Shown: positions 27,350-35,869 of the stretch, one piece after another | Position numbering within the stretch: the first letter of the stretch is position 1 | Layout: each line of letters starts with the position of its first letter | Assembly: GCA_020073705.1 (NCBI GenBank) | Contig: JAIQES010000005.1 | Location: 1-64,000, forward strand | Reading direction: 5' to 3' | Length of the DNA stretch: 64,000 nt | Source: Terriglobia bacterium | Lineage (GTDB): Bacteria; Acidobacteriota; Terriglobia; Acidiferrales; UBA7541 | Position numbers and translations under genes: made by a program | Notes under the pieces: generated by a model | Databases searched by the model: none | Told to the model about the DNA's origin: nothing | Seen by the model: only the letters and a program-made list of their open reading frames with translations

Positions 27350-27579
27350 TATTTCACTCGCTCTCGCACCAAGTCTCCAAAAACGAAAGATTCCGGCTGG
27401 AACCGATATTTTACCTGAAACGAGGCCTTCTCCAGGAGGAAAACTCTGCACGGTTGTTCACGCCACGGTGAATGCTCGCATTGTCTCGCGCCCATCAGAG
27501 CCATGCGTGCTGTTCTTCCCCTGGATGTCTTCTTGCGCAAACCGCGGCATTCTTCCCATTACGATCTCGCGAATCCCCG

Positions 27580-28917
27580 CTATTGCAGCACCGTAGCCAC
27601 TTGCCCGGTGGTCCGAAGCAGTTCGAGCTCTGCCTGCTGCCGGGCATAGTTCGCATCCAGATAGGACAGCCACTTATCATTCTCGTTCAGGTGCGCAGCC
27701 TCCAGATCTTTCAGGCTGCCGCGTCCCTGGTCGAACTGCATCTGCAGATTGTGCAAATTCTCTTGCGCGAGCTGTAGTTCCAGCCGGGCCACATCTCCCC
27801 CAAGATCGGCCTCCCGCACCAGCCTTGCCTTTCGGCGGACGTCTAGTGAGAGTTCGCTGCGCTTCTTCTGGAGCGCCAGATTCGCCGCGTTCAAGTCCGC
27901 CTGCGCAAACGCCACCTCGGCCGATGTGCGCGACGCAAAAATCGGGATGCGTATTTCCAGGCCGAATATGACATTATTCCGTTGAAATTTGTTGAAAAAA
28001 TCGGTGTAGTTGTTCATTCGGCTCAACACGTTGTACTGGCCGGTCAAGCCGATCGTGGGCCAATATCCGCCGCGTTCACCCTTTAGTTTTTCCTCGCGTG
28101 CGCGCCGTTCCGTTTCTGCCTGCTTCAGTTCGATATTGTTCGCCATCGCCTGCGAGACCAAGTCTTTCGCTTCATCCGCGGCGGCACCCGGGATGTCCTC
28201 CGTCGAGACTTCGATCGGCAGGTCCTGCGGCAGGCCCATCATGTCGCGTAGTTCGCCGGAGAGCGAATCTTCGCGGTCTTCCATTTGCGCTACGCGCTGC
28301 TCGATTCGCGCGGTCGTGAGCTGGGCCCGTGTCACCTCAATGGGCAGCTCACGTCCCGCCGCGGCACGGTCCCGCATCGCGTCAAGGATCCGTCCCGCGC
28401 TCAATCGCTCGCTGCGCATCAACTCCAGCGCGTGCCGCACCTTCGCAAGTTCCAGATACAGGAGCGCCGCCCGCACCATCACGCCGTCGCGTACGCCGTC
28501 CATCGAAAGCCGTTGCCCCTCCGCCCTCTGCTCGGCCGCGCGCTGCTCACCCTTGAGGGGAGGATTGAAGATCTGCTGGTCGTACGACAAGCTAAAGATA
28601 GCGGGCACGCCGCCGCCAGACATTAGCGGAAATCCGCTGGTGTATGCGGCGCCCGTTCCGCTGTAGAAGTTCGGACGGAACGCCGAGCGGGTCACGCCGG
28701 CCTCGCGCTGCAATACACCGTATTGCAAACGGGCCAACGCGAGGTCGCGACTGTTCCCCACGGCCAGGCTGACGGCTTCCTTGAGTGTCAGCTTACGTGA
28801 AATTTCTGAGTCCTGCGCGCGACCGGCTGAAACGCCACTCAGTACGAGCAGTATCAGCCATGCCCGGCGTCCCGCACTTCGTCGCCGAATTTCCACCGTG
28901 ACTGCTCTTTCTTCCAT
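27580..28917 (-). CDS. TolC-family outer membrane efflux protein
   Basis: About 445 residues from ATG 28917. A signal sequence (WLILLVLSGVSAGRAQ) is followed by two long alpha-helical hairpin repeats typical of OEP/TolC: LTLKEAVSLAVGNSRDLALARLQ at the N-terminus and an equivalent DLVSQAMANNIELKQAETE in the second half, each ending in coiled-coil. It should form the outer-membrane channel for the upstream permease and adaptor. It is the last gene of a minus-strand operon, with 105 bp to the permease. Confidence 0.88.
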   Translation of the reverse strand: MEERAVTVEIRRRSAGRRAWLILLVLSGVSAGRAQDSEISRKLTLKEAVSLAVGNSRDLALARLQYGVLQREAGVTRSAFRPNFYSGTGAAYTSGFPLMSGGGVPAIFSLSYDQQIFNPPLKGEQRAAEQRAEGQRLSMDGVRDGVMVRAALLYLELAKVRHALELMRSERLSAGRILDAMRDRAAAGRELPIEVTRAQLTTARIEQRVAQMEDREDSLSGELRDMMGLPQDLPIEVSTEDIPGAAADEAKDLVSQAMANNIELKQAETERRAREEKLKGERGGYWPTIGLTGQYNVLSRMNNYTDFFNKFQRNNVIFGLEIRIPIFASRTSAEVAFAQADLNAANLALQKKRSELSLDVRRKARLVREADLGGDVARLELQLAQENLHNLQMQFDQGRGSLKDLEAAHLNENDKWLSYLDANYARQQAELELLRTTGQVATVLQ

Positions 28918-29022
28918 GCCCGCATTCTCACTTTCCGGCTGGCGGCGCGTTGTGCCTTTTCGCTCCTCTGCATTGCCCTCGGTCTTCAACTGGCCTTCTA
29001 CGTCGAATAAGAGCAAGCGCGG

Positions 29023-30225
29023 CTATTCGTATCGCAGCGATTCGGCGGGCTGCAGTTTTGCAGCTCGGTCCGCCGGCAAATACCCGAAGAAAACGCCGAC
29101 GGAGCAGGACACCAGAAACGCCAGCACTACCGACTGCCAGGGCACCGGCACGCGCAGATTCCCCGGAAGTAACGGCTCTGCCATGACGGGAATTGCAACG
29201 GCAATCAAGATCCCCAGCACTGATCCGAACCCACTGATCAAAAAAGCCTCTAGCAAGAACTGGAAGAGAATCTCGCTGCGCCGCGCCCCGATCGCCTTCC
29301 GAATCCCGATCTCACGGGTGCGCTCCCTAACAGTCACCAGCATGATATTCATAATCCCAATCCCGCTGACCACCAGCGCAATGAATCCGATCAACACCAG
29401 AACCACGGTCAGCGCCAGCGCAATTTGTCGCGCCGCTTCCACTATCGAGTTGAGGTTCATCACCTGATACCGCGCGCGGGTGGGATGCCGGTTACGCAAC
29501 AGCGCCTCAAGCTGGCGAGTCACCGGGATTACTTCCCCGGGCGACCTTGCCTGCGCGTACAGCATCTCCAGCGAAGTATCTCCCGTGTAATACTTCATGA
29601 GTGGAAATGGGATCAAGACCGAGTAATCCTGAATCTCCGAGAGACCGTAGGTTTGCACGCGCTCTCGGAATACACCAATGACGGTGAAACTGAGTTCGCC
29701 GACTCGCAGGTTTTGTCCGATCGGGTCGGCAAGGGGGAAAACCAGGCTCGCGAGCTGCGTCGTAATCAAACAGACCCTGCTGCCCGAACTCATGTCCTCG
29801 GCATCCACAAACCTGCCGCGTAAAATCAACAAGTTGCGAATCTGCTGGAACCTTTCGGTGACGCCCACCAGGTTTACGGTGCGCTCGACCGATCCCGCCA
29901 GCACGCTACTCTGTATCCCGCGCGTCCCCGCCACCGTTACGATACCCGGAAGCGCCGCCTTCGCGGCATTCATGTCTTCCAGCGACAATTCATCTTGCAG
30001 CATGATCGGCCGATTCGGATCAATATCGAGACGCGCATAGACCAGGTTCGCGCCAACCCCTTCAATTTGTGCGATGACATAGCGCCGTCCGCTCGACGCC
30101 ACGGTTACGACAAGAACAATACATGCGCTGCCGATGACCACGCCGAGCGTGGTCAGAAACGCGCGGATCTTGTTGGCCCAAAGGGCTTCGAGCGCGACCG
30201 CCCATGTTTCATTCCGGGGCATCAT
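29023..30225 (-). CDS. MacB-type ABC transporter permease without ATPase domain
   Basis: 400 residues. An N-terminal membrane segment (NKIRAFLTTLGVVIGSACIVLVV), a large periplasmic MacB-PCD domain (about 50-255), then three C-terminal helices with GIMNIMLVTVRERTREIGIRKAIGARR, the FtsX/MacB permease signature. Full MacB proteins carry an N-terminal ATPase (about 650 residues total); here it is absent and no separate ATPase lies in the operon. The partner could be encoded elsewhere. With the adaptor and TolC protein this should form a periplasm-to-outside exporter. Confidence 0.88.
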   Translation of the reverse strand: MMPRNETWAVALEALWANKIRAFLTTLGVVIGSACIVLVVTVASSGRRYVIAQIEGVGANLVYARLDIDPNRPIMLQDELSLEDMNAAKAALPGIVTVAGTRGIQSSVLAGSVERTVNLVGVTERFQQIRNLLILRGRFVDAEDMSSGSRVCLITTQLASLVFPLADPIGQNLRVGELSFTVIGVFRERVQTYGLSEIQDYSVLIPFPLMKYYTGDTSLEMLYAQARSPGEVIPVTRQLEALLRNRHPTRARYQVMNLNSIVEAARQIALALTVVLVLIGFIALVVSGIGIMNIMLVTVRERTREIGIRKAIGARRSEILFQFLLEAFLISGFGSVLGILIAVAIPVMAEPLLPGNLRVPVPWQSVVLAFLVSCSVGVFFGYLPADRAAKLQPAESLRYE

Positions 30226-30382
30226 GATTGCTGCCGTCGACTATAACAAACCTCAGATGAAAAAACCCGGCTGGAGGTTGGCATTCTATTTGTAGTTCGA
30301 AACCAGTTGGTCATGCAAATTCGCCGAACATCCATGTGCAATACTTGGAAACATTCCGTGACCGCTGGTGATTCGCGGCCCT

Positions 30383-31375
30383 TTATTTTTTCTCCACCCG
30401 CTTCAAAGCGTCTTCCACTGCTCTATTGTGCGGATCGAGAGCCAGGGAGGCGCGATATTCTTCTGCCGCTTCCGAAAATCTCTTCTGGGCCTCACAGAGC
30501 TTTCCGAGCCATTCCAGCGCGGAAGAATGCGCAGGAAGATCGGAATTGTCGGGGACCGTAGCCAGATAGGCCTTCAGCAATGATTTCGCCTCGGTGGGAT
30601 TCTCCCCTTTCATGACGAGAAGAATGCCGCGGTAGAACTTCAAGCGGCGGTCGTCAGCATCGATTCGTTCGGCGGCGGCAATCGCCTCACTCATTCTTGC
30701 GGTGTTCTGGCGGTCGCGGTAATAATCCGCCACCTCGAAGCAGACGCCGATTCGATCCGTATTCGAGTCCAGGATCTTTGCGAAGACCGTATCCGCTTCC
30801 GCCAGACGTTTCTTCGCGTTGAGGAACTCTCCGCGGGCAAGTTGCCCTTGCAAGGCGTCGAGCTTCTCGAGGGCTTCGATGTGCTTCAAGGCCCGGTCGT
30901 CGCCGCCGCTGAGGATACCGGGCGCGTACATCTCAAAGCGGATCAAATCGCGCTGCGCCTCGAAATTAGAGGGGTCGAGATGGACCGCAACCTCAAATTC
31001 CTTGTGCGTTTTTCTCGCCCATCCCATCGCGCTCAGGAACATGGCCTGCTCGGCCCTGCGGCCGTAGGCCTTGCCAAGCCAGTCGTGATATTCGGACTGC
31101 CCTGGGACCAATTGAACACTACGCTCGAAACTCGCCACTGCACGGGTAAATTCGCGAAGTTGGTAATAACACTGACCGAGAAGGAAATGAAGCGACGCGT
31201 CGTTAGGAGATTTTACAACCGCGTCCGACAGGGTGTCCACGGCACGGTGGTAATGCCCGGCGTTATATTCGCGCTGCGCCTCGGCCACCGGACTCTGCTC
31301 GGCGCGGGCCGGAACTACATCCGGCACATGAATCGCAAACAACAGCAAAGCTGCCAATATCAAACGGGGGTTCAT
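30383..31375 (-). CDS. Exported TPR-repeat protein in the efflux operon
   Basis: 330 residues with a signal peptide (LILAALLLFAIHVPDVVPARA) and several tetratricopeptide repeats: EAQREYNAGHYHRAVDTLSDAV, ASLHFLLGQCYYQLREFTRAVASFERSVQLVPG, and a final ALEWLGKLCEAQKRFSEAAEEYRASLALDP. TPRs mediate protein-protein contact, so a periplasmic assembly or substrate-presenting role is plausible but unproven. Its ATG overlaps the adaptor's stop by four bases (ATGA), so it is translated with it. The permease follows after 157 bp. Confidence 0.8.
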   Translation of the reverse strand: MNPRLILAALLLFAIHVPDVVPARAEQSPVAEAQREYNAGHYHRAVDTLSDAVVKSPNDASLHFLLGQCYYQLREFTRAVASFERSVQLVPGQSEYHDWLGKAYGRRAEQAMFLSAMGWARKTHKEFEVAVHLDPSNFEAQRDLIRFEMYAPGILSGGDDRALKHIEALEKLDALQGQLARGEFLNAKKRLAEADTVFAKILDSNTDRIGVCFEVADYYRDRQNTARMSEAIAAAERIDADDRRLKFYRGILLVMKGENPTEAKSLLKAYLATVPDNSDLPAHSSALEWLGKLCEAQKRFSEAAEEYRASLALDPHNRAVEDALKRVEKK

Positions 31376-32607
31376 TCCGGGCGCATCGCTCGTATCCGTA
31401 GATTTTCTTTAAGCGACACCTCGCCCGGCAGCGCGACTACATCGCCCTGTTGCAGGCCCGAGAGAACTTCGATCATCGTCGGATTGGCGATGCCGACCTT
31501 AATATCGCGCCGGTGCAAACGATCGTCTTCTACCCTATACACGAACCGCTTGCTGCCATCGACGTACACTGCACCGCGAGGCACCACAAGTACGTTTGGC
31601 CGCTCACTGACGTGAATGTGCACGTCCACGGTCGTGTTCGGAAGCAGATCGAGCCGGTCATTGGACACCGAGCAAAGCAATTCGCCGACATTGCGCGTGC
31701 CATGGGTGACGACCTGTTTCGGGACAACCCCGGTACGGCCACTCCACGTGCGTTCGGGATGCGCGTCCCAGAGAATCTCCACTGCCCGGTTGGCGTCGAT
31801 CTGCCCGAGTTCGGGTTCGTCAATAAATGCGCGAACACGAACGTGATGGAGATCGGCCATCTCGGCCAATAGATCTCCTTCCTTTACGAAATCACCCGAG
31901 CGTATGGGAAGTGAGTACATCGTGCCATCGAACGGGGCCGTGCCATGCGCAGAGCTGACCTTTTCTTCGTAGTCTCGAACCTGAGCTTGCGCACGTTCAA
32001 CCAACAGCGCAACCCGCTCGATGTCCGTCTGTGCCTGACGGTCGGAGGCCTGCTTCATCTTATCGAGTGACTGGACGTCGGTTTCGGCCTGGGCCAGCGC
32101 CACCTGGTTCTGCTCCAATTCCTGCGGTGTAGCAGCCTTCTGGGCCACCAGCTTGGTCAGTGATTCATTGTCGCGGCGCAACTGGACCAGTCTAGTCTGA
32201 GCCTTCTTCAGGTCGGCGGCGATCTTGGCGACCTGATCGACCGGGCCGCCCGATCTTGCCACGCGCAGCGCTTCTTGTTCCGCAGCCAAGTCCGCGCGCG
32301 CCTGCGCCAGTCCAGCGCGGGCCACCTTGTCGTCAAGTGCGAAGAGCAATTGGCCTCGCTTCACCTGCTGGCCTTCCACCGCGTAAACTTTCTCGACGGC
32401 CGTGGCGAACCCTGCGCGAAATGAACGCGGTGTGATAGGTTCCACTTTCCCGTTGGTTGAGACCATAGAACTCAAGTCTTGCCGTACGACATCCGCGACA
32501 TCCACGCGCGCTGTTGATTCCCGGCCGCTTATGAAAACCAGGACAGCCGTAAGCACAAGGGCAGCGCCCACGATAAACCACAGTCTTCTTCCGAGTCCCG
32601 TCGCCAT
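31372..32607 (-). CDS. HlyD/MacA-family periplasmic adaptor protein
   Basis: 411 residues. One N-terminal anchor helix (LWFIVGAALVLTAVLVFI), a lipoyl-like barrel half (VEKVYAVEGQQVKRGQLLFALD), a long coiled-coil (about 85-205, rich in Ala, Gln and Glu), the second barrel half (GTAPFDGTMYSLPIRSGDFVKEGDLLAEM) and beta-barrel/membrane-proximal domains. This is the membrane-fusion adaptor of tripartite exporters. It is the first gene of the operon with the TPR protein, permease and TolC. Start ATG 32607. Confidence 0.9.
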   Translation of the reverse strand: MATGLGRRLWFIVGAALVLTAVLVFISGRESTARVDVADVVRQDLSSMVSTNGKVEPITPRSFRAGFATAVEKVYAVEGQQVKRGQLLFALDDKVARAGLAQARADLAAEQEALRVARSGGPVDQVAKIAADLKKAQTRLVQLRRDNESLTKLVAQKAATPQELEQNQVALAQAETDVQSLDKMKQASDRQAQTDIERVALLVERAQAQVRDYEEKVSSAHGTAPFDGTMYSLPIRSGDFVKEGDLLAEMADLHHVRVRAFIDEPELGQIDANRAVEILWDAHPERTWSGRTGVVPKQVVTHGTRNVGELLCSVSNDRLDLLPNTTVDVHIHVSERPNVLVVPRGAVYVDGSKRFVYRVEDDRLHRRDIKVGIANPTMIEVLSGLQQGDVVALPGEVSLKENLRIRAMRPE

Positions 32608-32815
32608 TCCGTCCTCGTTCTACCGGTCTCTGCCGGCGGGTCAAAACACGGCATTCTAACAAAGTTTGACGCGGCAAACGAGCGGCCAGTGGAACTCCTG
32701 GACATCTCCGGCTCCTCGTATTTGAGATGCGCCCTGCTCCGGCGGGGATGCCGTCAACCAACGCAGGTGCGCGCCCGGGGTTTCGAGTTGCTCACTGCCG
32801 TGCTAGAATTTGGTC

Positions 32816-32980
32816 ATGAATGCGGAACCGACCCAAGCACAGGCTCATGCCCCAAAACAGGAAGCTCCGACGCCGGGGCAGCCGGTCCTGCACCGCGTTT
32901 GTACCCAGTGTAACAACATGTTCCGCGTGACGCCCGAAAATTATGACGCCAAGCAGTGCCCCAACTGCCATAAGGGCTAG
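32816..32980 (+). CDS. 54-residue zinc-ribbon protein
   Basis: A short open frame from ATG 32816 to TAG 32980. The first 25 residues are Gln/Pro/Ala-rich; the C-terminal half carries C29-x2-C32 and C48-x2-C51 in VCTQCNNMFRV and KQCPNCHKG, a compact zinc-ribbon knuckle pair. It lies divergent from the efflux operon and 148 bp before the NatAB-like genes. No clear Shine-Dalgarno is seen, but the cysteine pattern is strong evidence that it is coding. Function is unknown; nucleic-acid or protein contact is possible. Confidence 0.65.
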   Translation: MNAEPTQAQAHAPKQEAPTPGQPVLHRVCTQCNNMFRVTPENYDAKQCPNCHKG

Positions 32981-33128
32981 GTTCCCGCGTCCCGCCCTCC
33001 GTCCGAACGCCTGCAACATGCAATTCCCTGCCAGGTTCAGCTACAATCTGCACGGCATGATCGGGAAACGATGGCAATCAGCCGCAGAGACTCCTGCTCA
33101 AAGTGATGAGCGAATAACACGAACCTGA

Positions 33129-33860
33129 ATGATTGAAGCGCAAAACCTGGTGAAGCGGTTCCGCGACAAGAAGCGCGGTGAAGTGTGCGCCGTGGACCGG
33201 GTGAGCTTCCGATGCCGGCCGGGTGAAATCTACGGACTCTTGGGCGCCAACGGCGCGGGGAAAACGACGACCTTGCGCATGCTCGCGACGATTCTGACCC
33301 CCTCCGAAGGCACTGCCATCGTCGCCGGGTACGACGTGAAGAGGGAACCCCAAAAAGTGCGATCCTGCGTGGGATTTCTTTCCACCGCGACCGCGCTCTA
33401 TGGGCGCCTTTCGGCGCAAGAGATGGTGGAATACTTTGGCCGGCTGCACGGACTCGACGAACCGACCCTGCGCCGTCGCATCGACACCATCTTCGAGCGG
33501 CTCGAAATGAACGATTTCCGCAACCGGCGTTGCGACAAGCTCTCGACGGGGATGAAGCAAAAAGTGTCGATTGCGCGGACCCTGGTGCATGATCCTTCGG
33601 TGATGATCTTCGATGAGCCCACGGTGGGCCTGGACGTGATGGCCGCGCGCGCGATTGTCGGTTTCATCCGGGAGTGCCGCGAACATGGCAAAACGGTGAT
33701 CTTCTCCACGCATGTGATGAGCGAAGTCGAAAAGCTCTGCGATCACATCGGAATCATCCACGGCGGCAGGCTGCTGGCCGAGGGGACTCTTGCCGAATTG
33801 CGCCTGCGATTCGGCAAGCAAGATTTAGAAGACATCTTCATCGAGGTCGTCGAGCCGTGA
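33129..33860 (+). CDS. ABC transporter ATP-binding protein (NatA-like)
   Basis: 243 residues, a complete nucleotide-binding domain: Walker [10 protein letters not shown] (about 39-47), Q-loop area [14 protein letters not shown], signature LSTGMKQK, Walker [13 protein letters not shown] and the switch His in FSTHVMSE. It energises the permease encoded by the next gene, whose GTG start overlaps this stop codon. The class (NatA/CcmA-type exporters) pumps ions, lipids or drugs outward. It is unlikely to be the missing ATPase of the MacB-type operon, which lies on the opposite strand, although that cannot be excluded. Confidence 0.92.
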   Translation: MIEAQNLVKRFRDKKRGEVCAVDRVSFRCRPGEIYGLLGANGAGKTTTLRMLATILTPSEGTAIVAGYDVKREPQKVRSCVGFLSTATALYGRLSAQEMVEYFGRLHGLDEPTLRRRIDTIFERLEMNDFRNRRCDKLSTGMKQKVSIARTLVHDPSVMIFDEPTVGLDVMAARAIVGFIRECREHGKTVIFSTHVMSEVEKLCDHIGIIHGGRLLAEGTLAELRLRFGKQDLEDIFIEVVEP

Positions 33861-35068
33861 GCCTGCGGAACATTGGCATCGTCTATCGCAAAGAACTGGT
33901 CGATTCCTTGCGCGACCGGCGAACTCTCATTTCGATGGTCGCCGTTCCCCTTCTGCTCATGCCTCTGCTCACCATTGGCATGGGCGTGCTTTCCGCAAAA
34001 CTGGTCGGCCAGGCGATGGAAGAAGTGCCGGAAGTAATGATCCTGGGCGGCGAAGACTCGCCCAAGCTGAGGGCCGAGCTGGAAAGAATGGAGAATGTGC
34101 GGATCGTTCCGGCGAAATCCGACTACGCCGAGGAAATCTCCAGCAAACAGATTCGCGCGGCCGTGGAAATCCCGGAAGGCTTCGACACAAAGCTTGCGAG
34201 CGGCGCGCCGATGACCGTGAAGATTTATATGTACGAGGGCGAACTCAAGTCCGGCTTCGGCGCGAACCGGCTGCAAAAATTCTTCCGCGACTTGCGTGAC
34301 CGCGCCATTCGCGAACGCCTCGAAGCCCGGCAACTCCCTGAAAGTCTGGTCCGGCCGTTCGATATTGAACAGCAGAACGTGGCGCCGGCGGAGAAAGTTG
34401 GCGGCGCGGTTCTGGGCGGGCTTGTCCCTTATTTCGTCATTTTGCTTTGTCTGACCGGGGCCATGTATCCCGCCATGGACTTGACCGCTGGCGAGAAGGA
34501 GCGCGGCACGATCGAGACGATTCTTTGCAGCCCGGTATCGCGCACACATCTGGTGCTGGGAAAATTCCTGATGGTGCTCACAGCTTCGGTCGCGACGGCT
34601 GTGCTCTCCATTAGCTCGATGGCCGTTTCGTTCGGCGTGGGAAAGAAGATGCTGCTGGGCATGGCGAACGGCGCCGCCGACGCGGCGCTCCAAATCACGA
34701 TGACCGGAAAGGCTGTGATCTCCGTATTCTTCATGGTGCTTCCGCTGGCGGTGTTATTCTCGGCGGCTCTGCTGGCCATCGCGCTGTTTGCCAAAAGTTT
34801 CAAGGAGGCGCAGAGCTACATTTCGCCCCTGATGATTGTTGTGGTCCTGCCGGCAGTGGCCGCGCTGCTGCCTGGGGTTGAACTGAACACAACACTTGCG
34901 CTCGTGCCCGTGCTGAACACGAGCCTGGTCAGCAAGGAAATCATCACCGGAACCTATCACTGGAAATACATCGCGCTGATCTTTGCATCGTCGTGCATCT
35001 ACGCCGCTGCGGCAATAGCAATTGCAGTAAAATTATTCCAGCGGGAAGACGTTCTATTCAGGAGTTAA
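33857..35068 (+). CDS. ABC transporter permease (NatB-like, ABC-2 type)
   Basis: 403 residues from GTG 33857, which overlaps the ATPase stop by four bases. An N-terminal helix (LISMVAVPLLLMPLLTIGMGVL), a large extracytoplasmic loop (about 55-180) and then five or six helices. The conserved DLTAGEKERGTIETILCSPVSR motif is the ABC-2/NatB hallmark. It forms the membrane part of an exporter with the upstream ATPase; NatAB exports sodium in Bacillus, but the substrate here is not determinable. A longer open frame reaching back to 33674 is an artefact inside the ATPase gene. Confidence 0.9.
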   Translation: MSLRNIGIVYRKELVDSLRDRRTLISMVAVPLLLMPLLTIGMGVLSAKLVGQAMEEVPEVMILGGEDSPKLRAELERMENVRIVPAKSDYAEEISSKQIRAAVEIPEGFDTKLASGAPMTVKIYMYEGELKSGFGANRLQKFFRDLRDRAIRERLEARQLPESLVRPFDIEQQNVAPAEKVGGAVLGGLVPYFVILLCLTGAMYPAMDLTAGEKERGTIETILCSPVSRTHLVLGKFLMVLTASVATAVLSISSMAVSFGVGKKMLLGMANGAADAALQITMTGKAVISVFFMVLPLAVLFSAALLAIALFAKSFKEAQSYISPLMIVVVLPAVAALLPGVELNTTLALVPVLNTSLVSKEIITGTYHWKYIALIFASSCIYAAAAIAIAVKLFQREDVLFRS

Positions 35069-35088
35069 GAAGGAGGCAGGAGCCAAGA

Positions 35089-35117
35089 GGAAGGAACGGC
35101 ACACACCGTTCTTTTCC
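35089..35117 (+). terminator. Hairpin after the ABC exporter genes
   Basis: GGAAGGAACGG (35089-35099) pairs, with G-U pairs, with CCGTTCTTTTCC (35106-35117) around a six-base loop; the descending arm is T-rich. It lies 20 bp after the permease stop and before the convergent kinase-fragment gene. Confidence 0.45.
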
Positions 35118-35224
35118 TTGTCTGCTTGCATCCTACATGCTGGCTCAAAACCGGGTACAAAGCATTCATTTCGGTGTAGTTGGGTCTCCCGCAATATAGC
35201 TTGCAGCTTCTTTGCCTCGTTTTT

Positions 35225-35869
35225 TTATACATGGTGCGCGTGCTCGTGATGTTCCTCCCACGCATTCGAGAGGCGGCGAACGGTTTCCCGGAGGCGCACG
35301 GCAAGTTCGGCGATGGTCTGCAGGCGCTCTATGGCGGCAGGAGGAAGGCGGTCTCGCCGGGCAAGCAGCAGTTCCGTATTGCCGAGAATGCCGGTCAGCG
35401 GATTGTTAACTTCATGGCGAAGAATTTCGCCGAAGTCCCCGTCCAATTCTTCGTTGGGGAACTGGATCACCCCTGCCGTGCGCTCGGCCATACGCACGCG
35501 GCGGTCGAGCAGGCCAGCCGCGATAGGCGCGAAACGGCCCGTGCGCGTCACGAAATCCACTGCGCTGGACGTAATCAAGAACGCCAGATCGGCCTGCTTT
35601 TCCGGCGCCGCCGCGACCACCACCGGCGCCGTCTCAGTGAGCAGCGCGACCGCGGATTCGAGTGACTCTCCGTGCACAAGATCAACGGCGGATTCGTCGA
35701 GAAACACGACGGCGGGCGGCGTGCGCCGGAATTGTCTGCGCGCCTCCTCGACCGAACTGGCCATCTGTATCTGAGAGTGGCCGCCAGAGGCGGTAAGTTC
35801 ATTGATGCATTCCTGCGTCGCCGCCGCATCGGCGCTGATGATGAACATTGTTCGGTCCGTCAAAGTCAT
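35225..35869 (-). CDS. Pseudo-receiver plus HisKA protein lacking an ATPase domain
   Basis: 214 residues from ATG 35869. The first 120 look like a response-regulator fold (TMFIISADA strand, VVFLDES with an Asp at the phospho-acceptor position), but the acidic pair and conserved Lys are missing. The C-terminal segment EILRHEVNNPLTGILGNTELLL is a HisKA dimerisation/phosphoacceptor helix with its His. The protein ends before any HATPase domain. ATGA overlap with the upstream hybrid kinase means the two are made together. It may dimerise with, or accept phosphate from, that kinase; this is inference. Histidines near the end (HHEHAHHV) are notable. Confidence 0.7.
   Translation of the reverse strand: MTLTDRTMFIISADAAATQECINELTASGGHSQIQMASSVEEARRQFRRTPPAVVFLDESAVDLVHGESLESAVALLTETAPVVVAAAPEKQADLAFLITSSAVDFVTRTGRFAPIAAGLLDRRVRMAERTAGVIQFPNEELDGDFGEILRHEVNNPLTGILGNTELLLARRDRLPPAAIERLQTIAELAVRLRETVRRLSNAWEEHHEHAHHV

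Noticed and set aside
33674-33856. 61-codon N-terminal extension of the NatB-like permease
   Set aside because: It overlaps the ATPase gene in another frame; GTG 33857 with the four-base overlap and the natural N-terminus of the permease is the better start.
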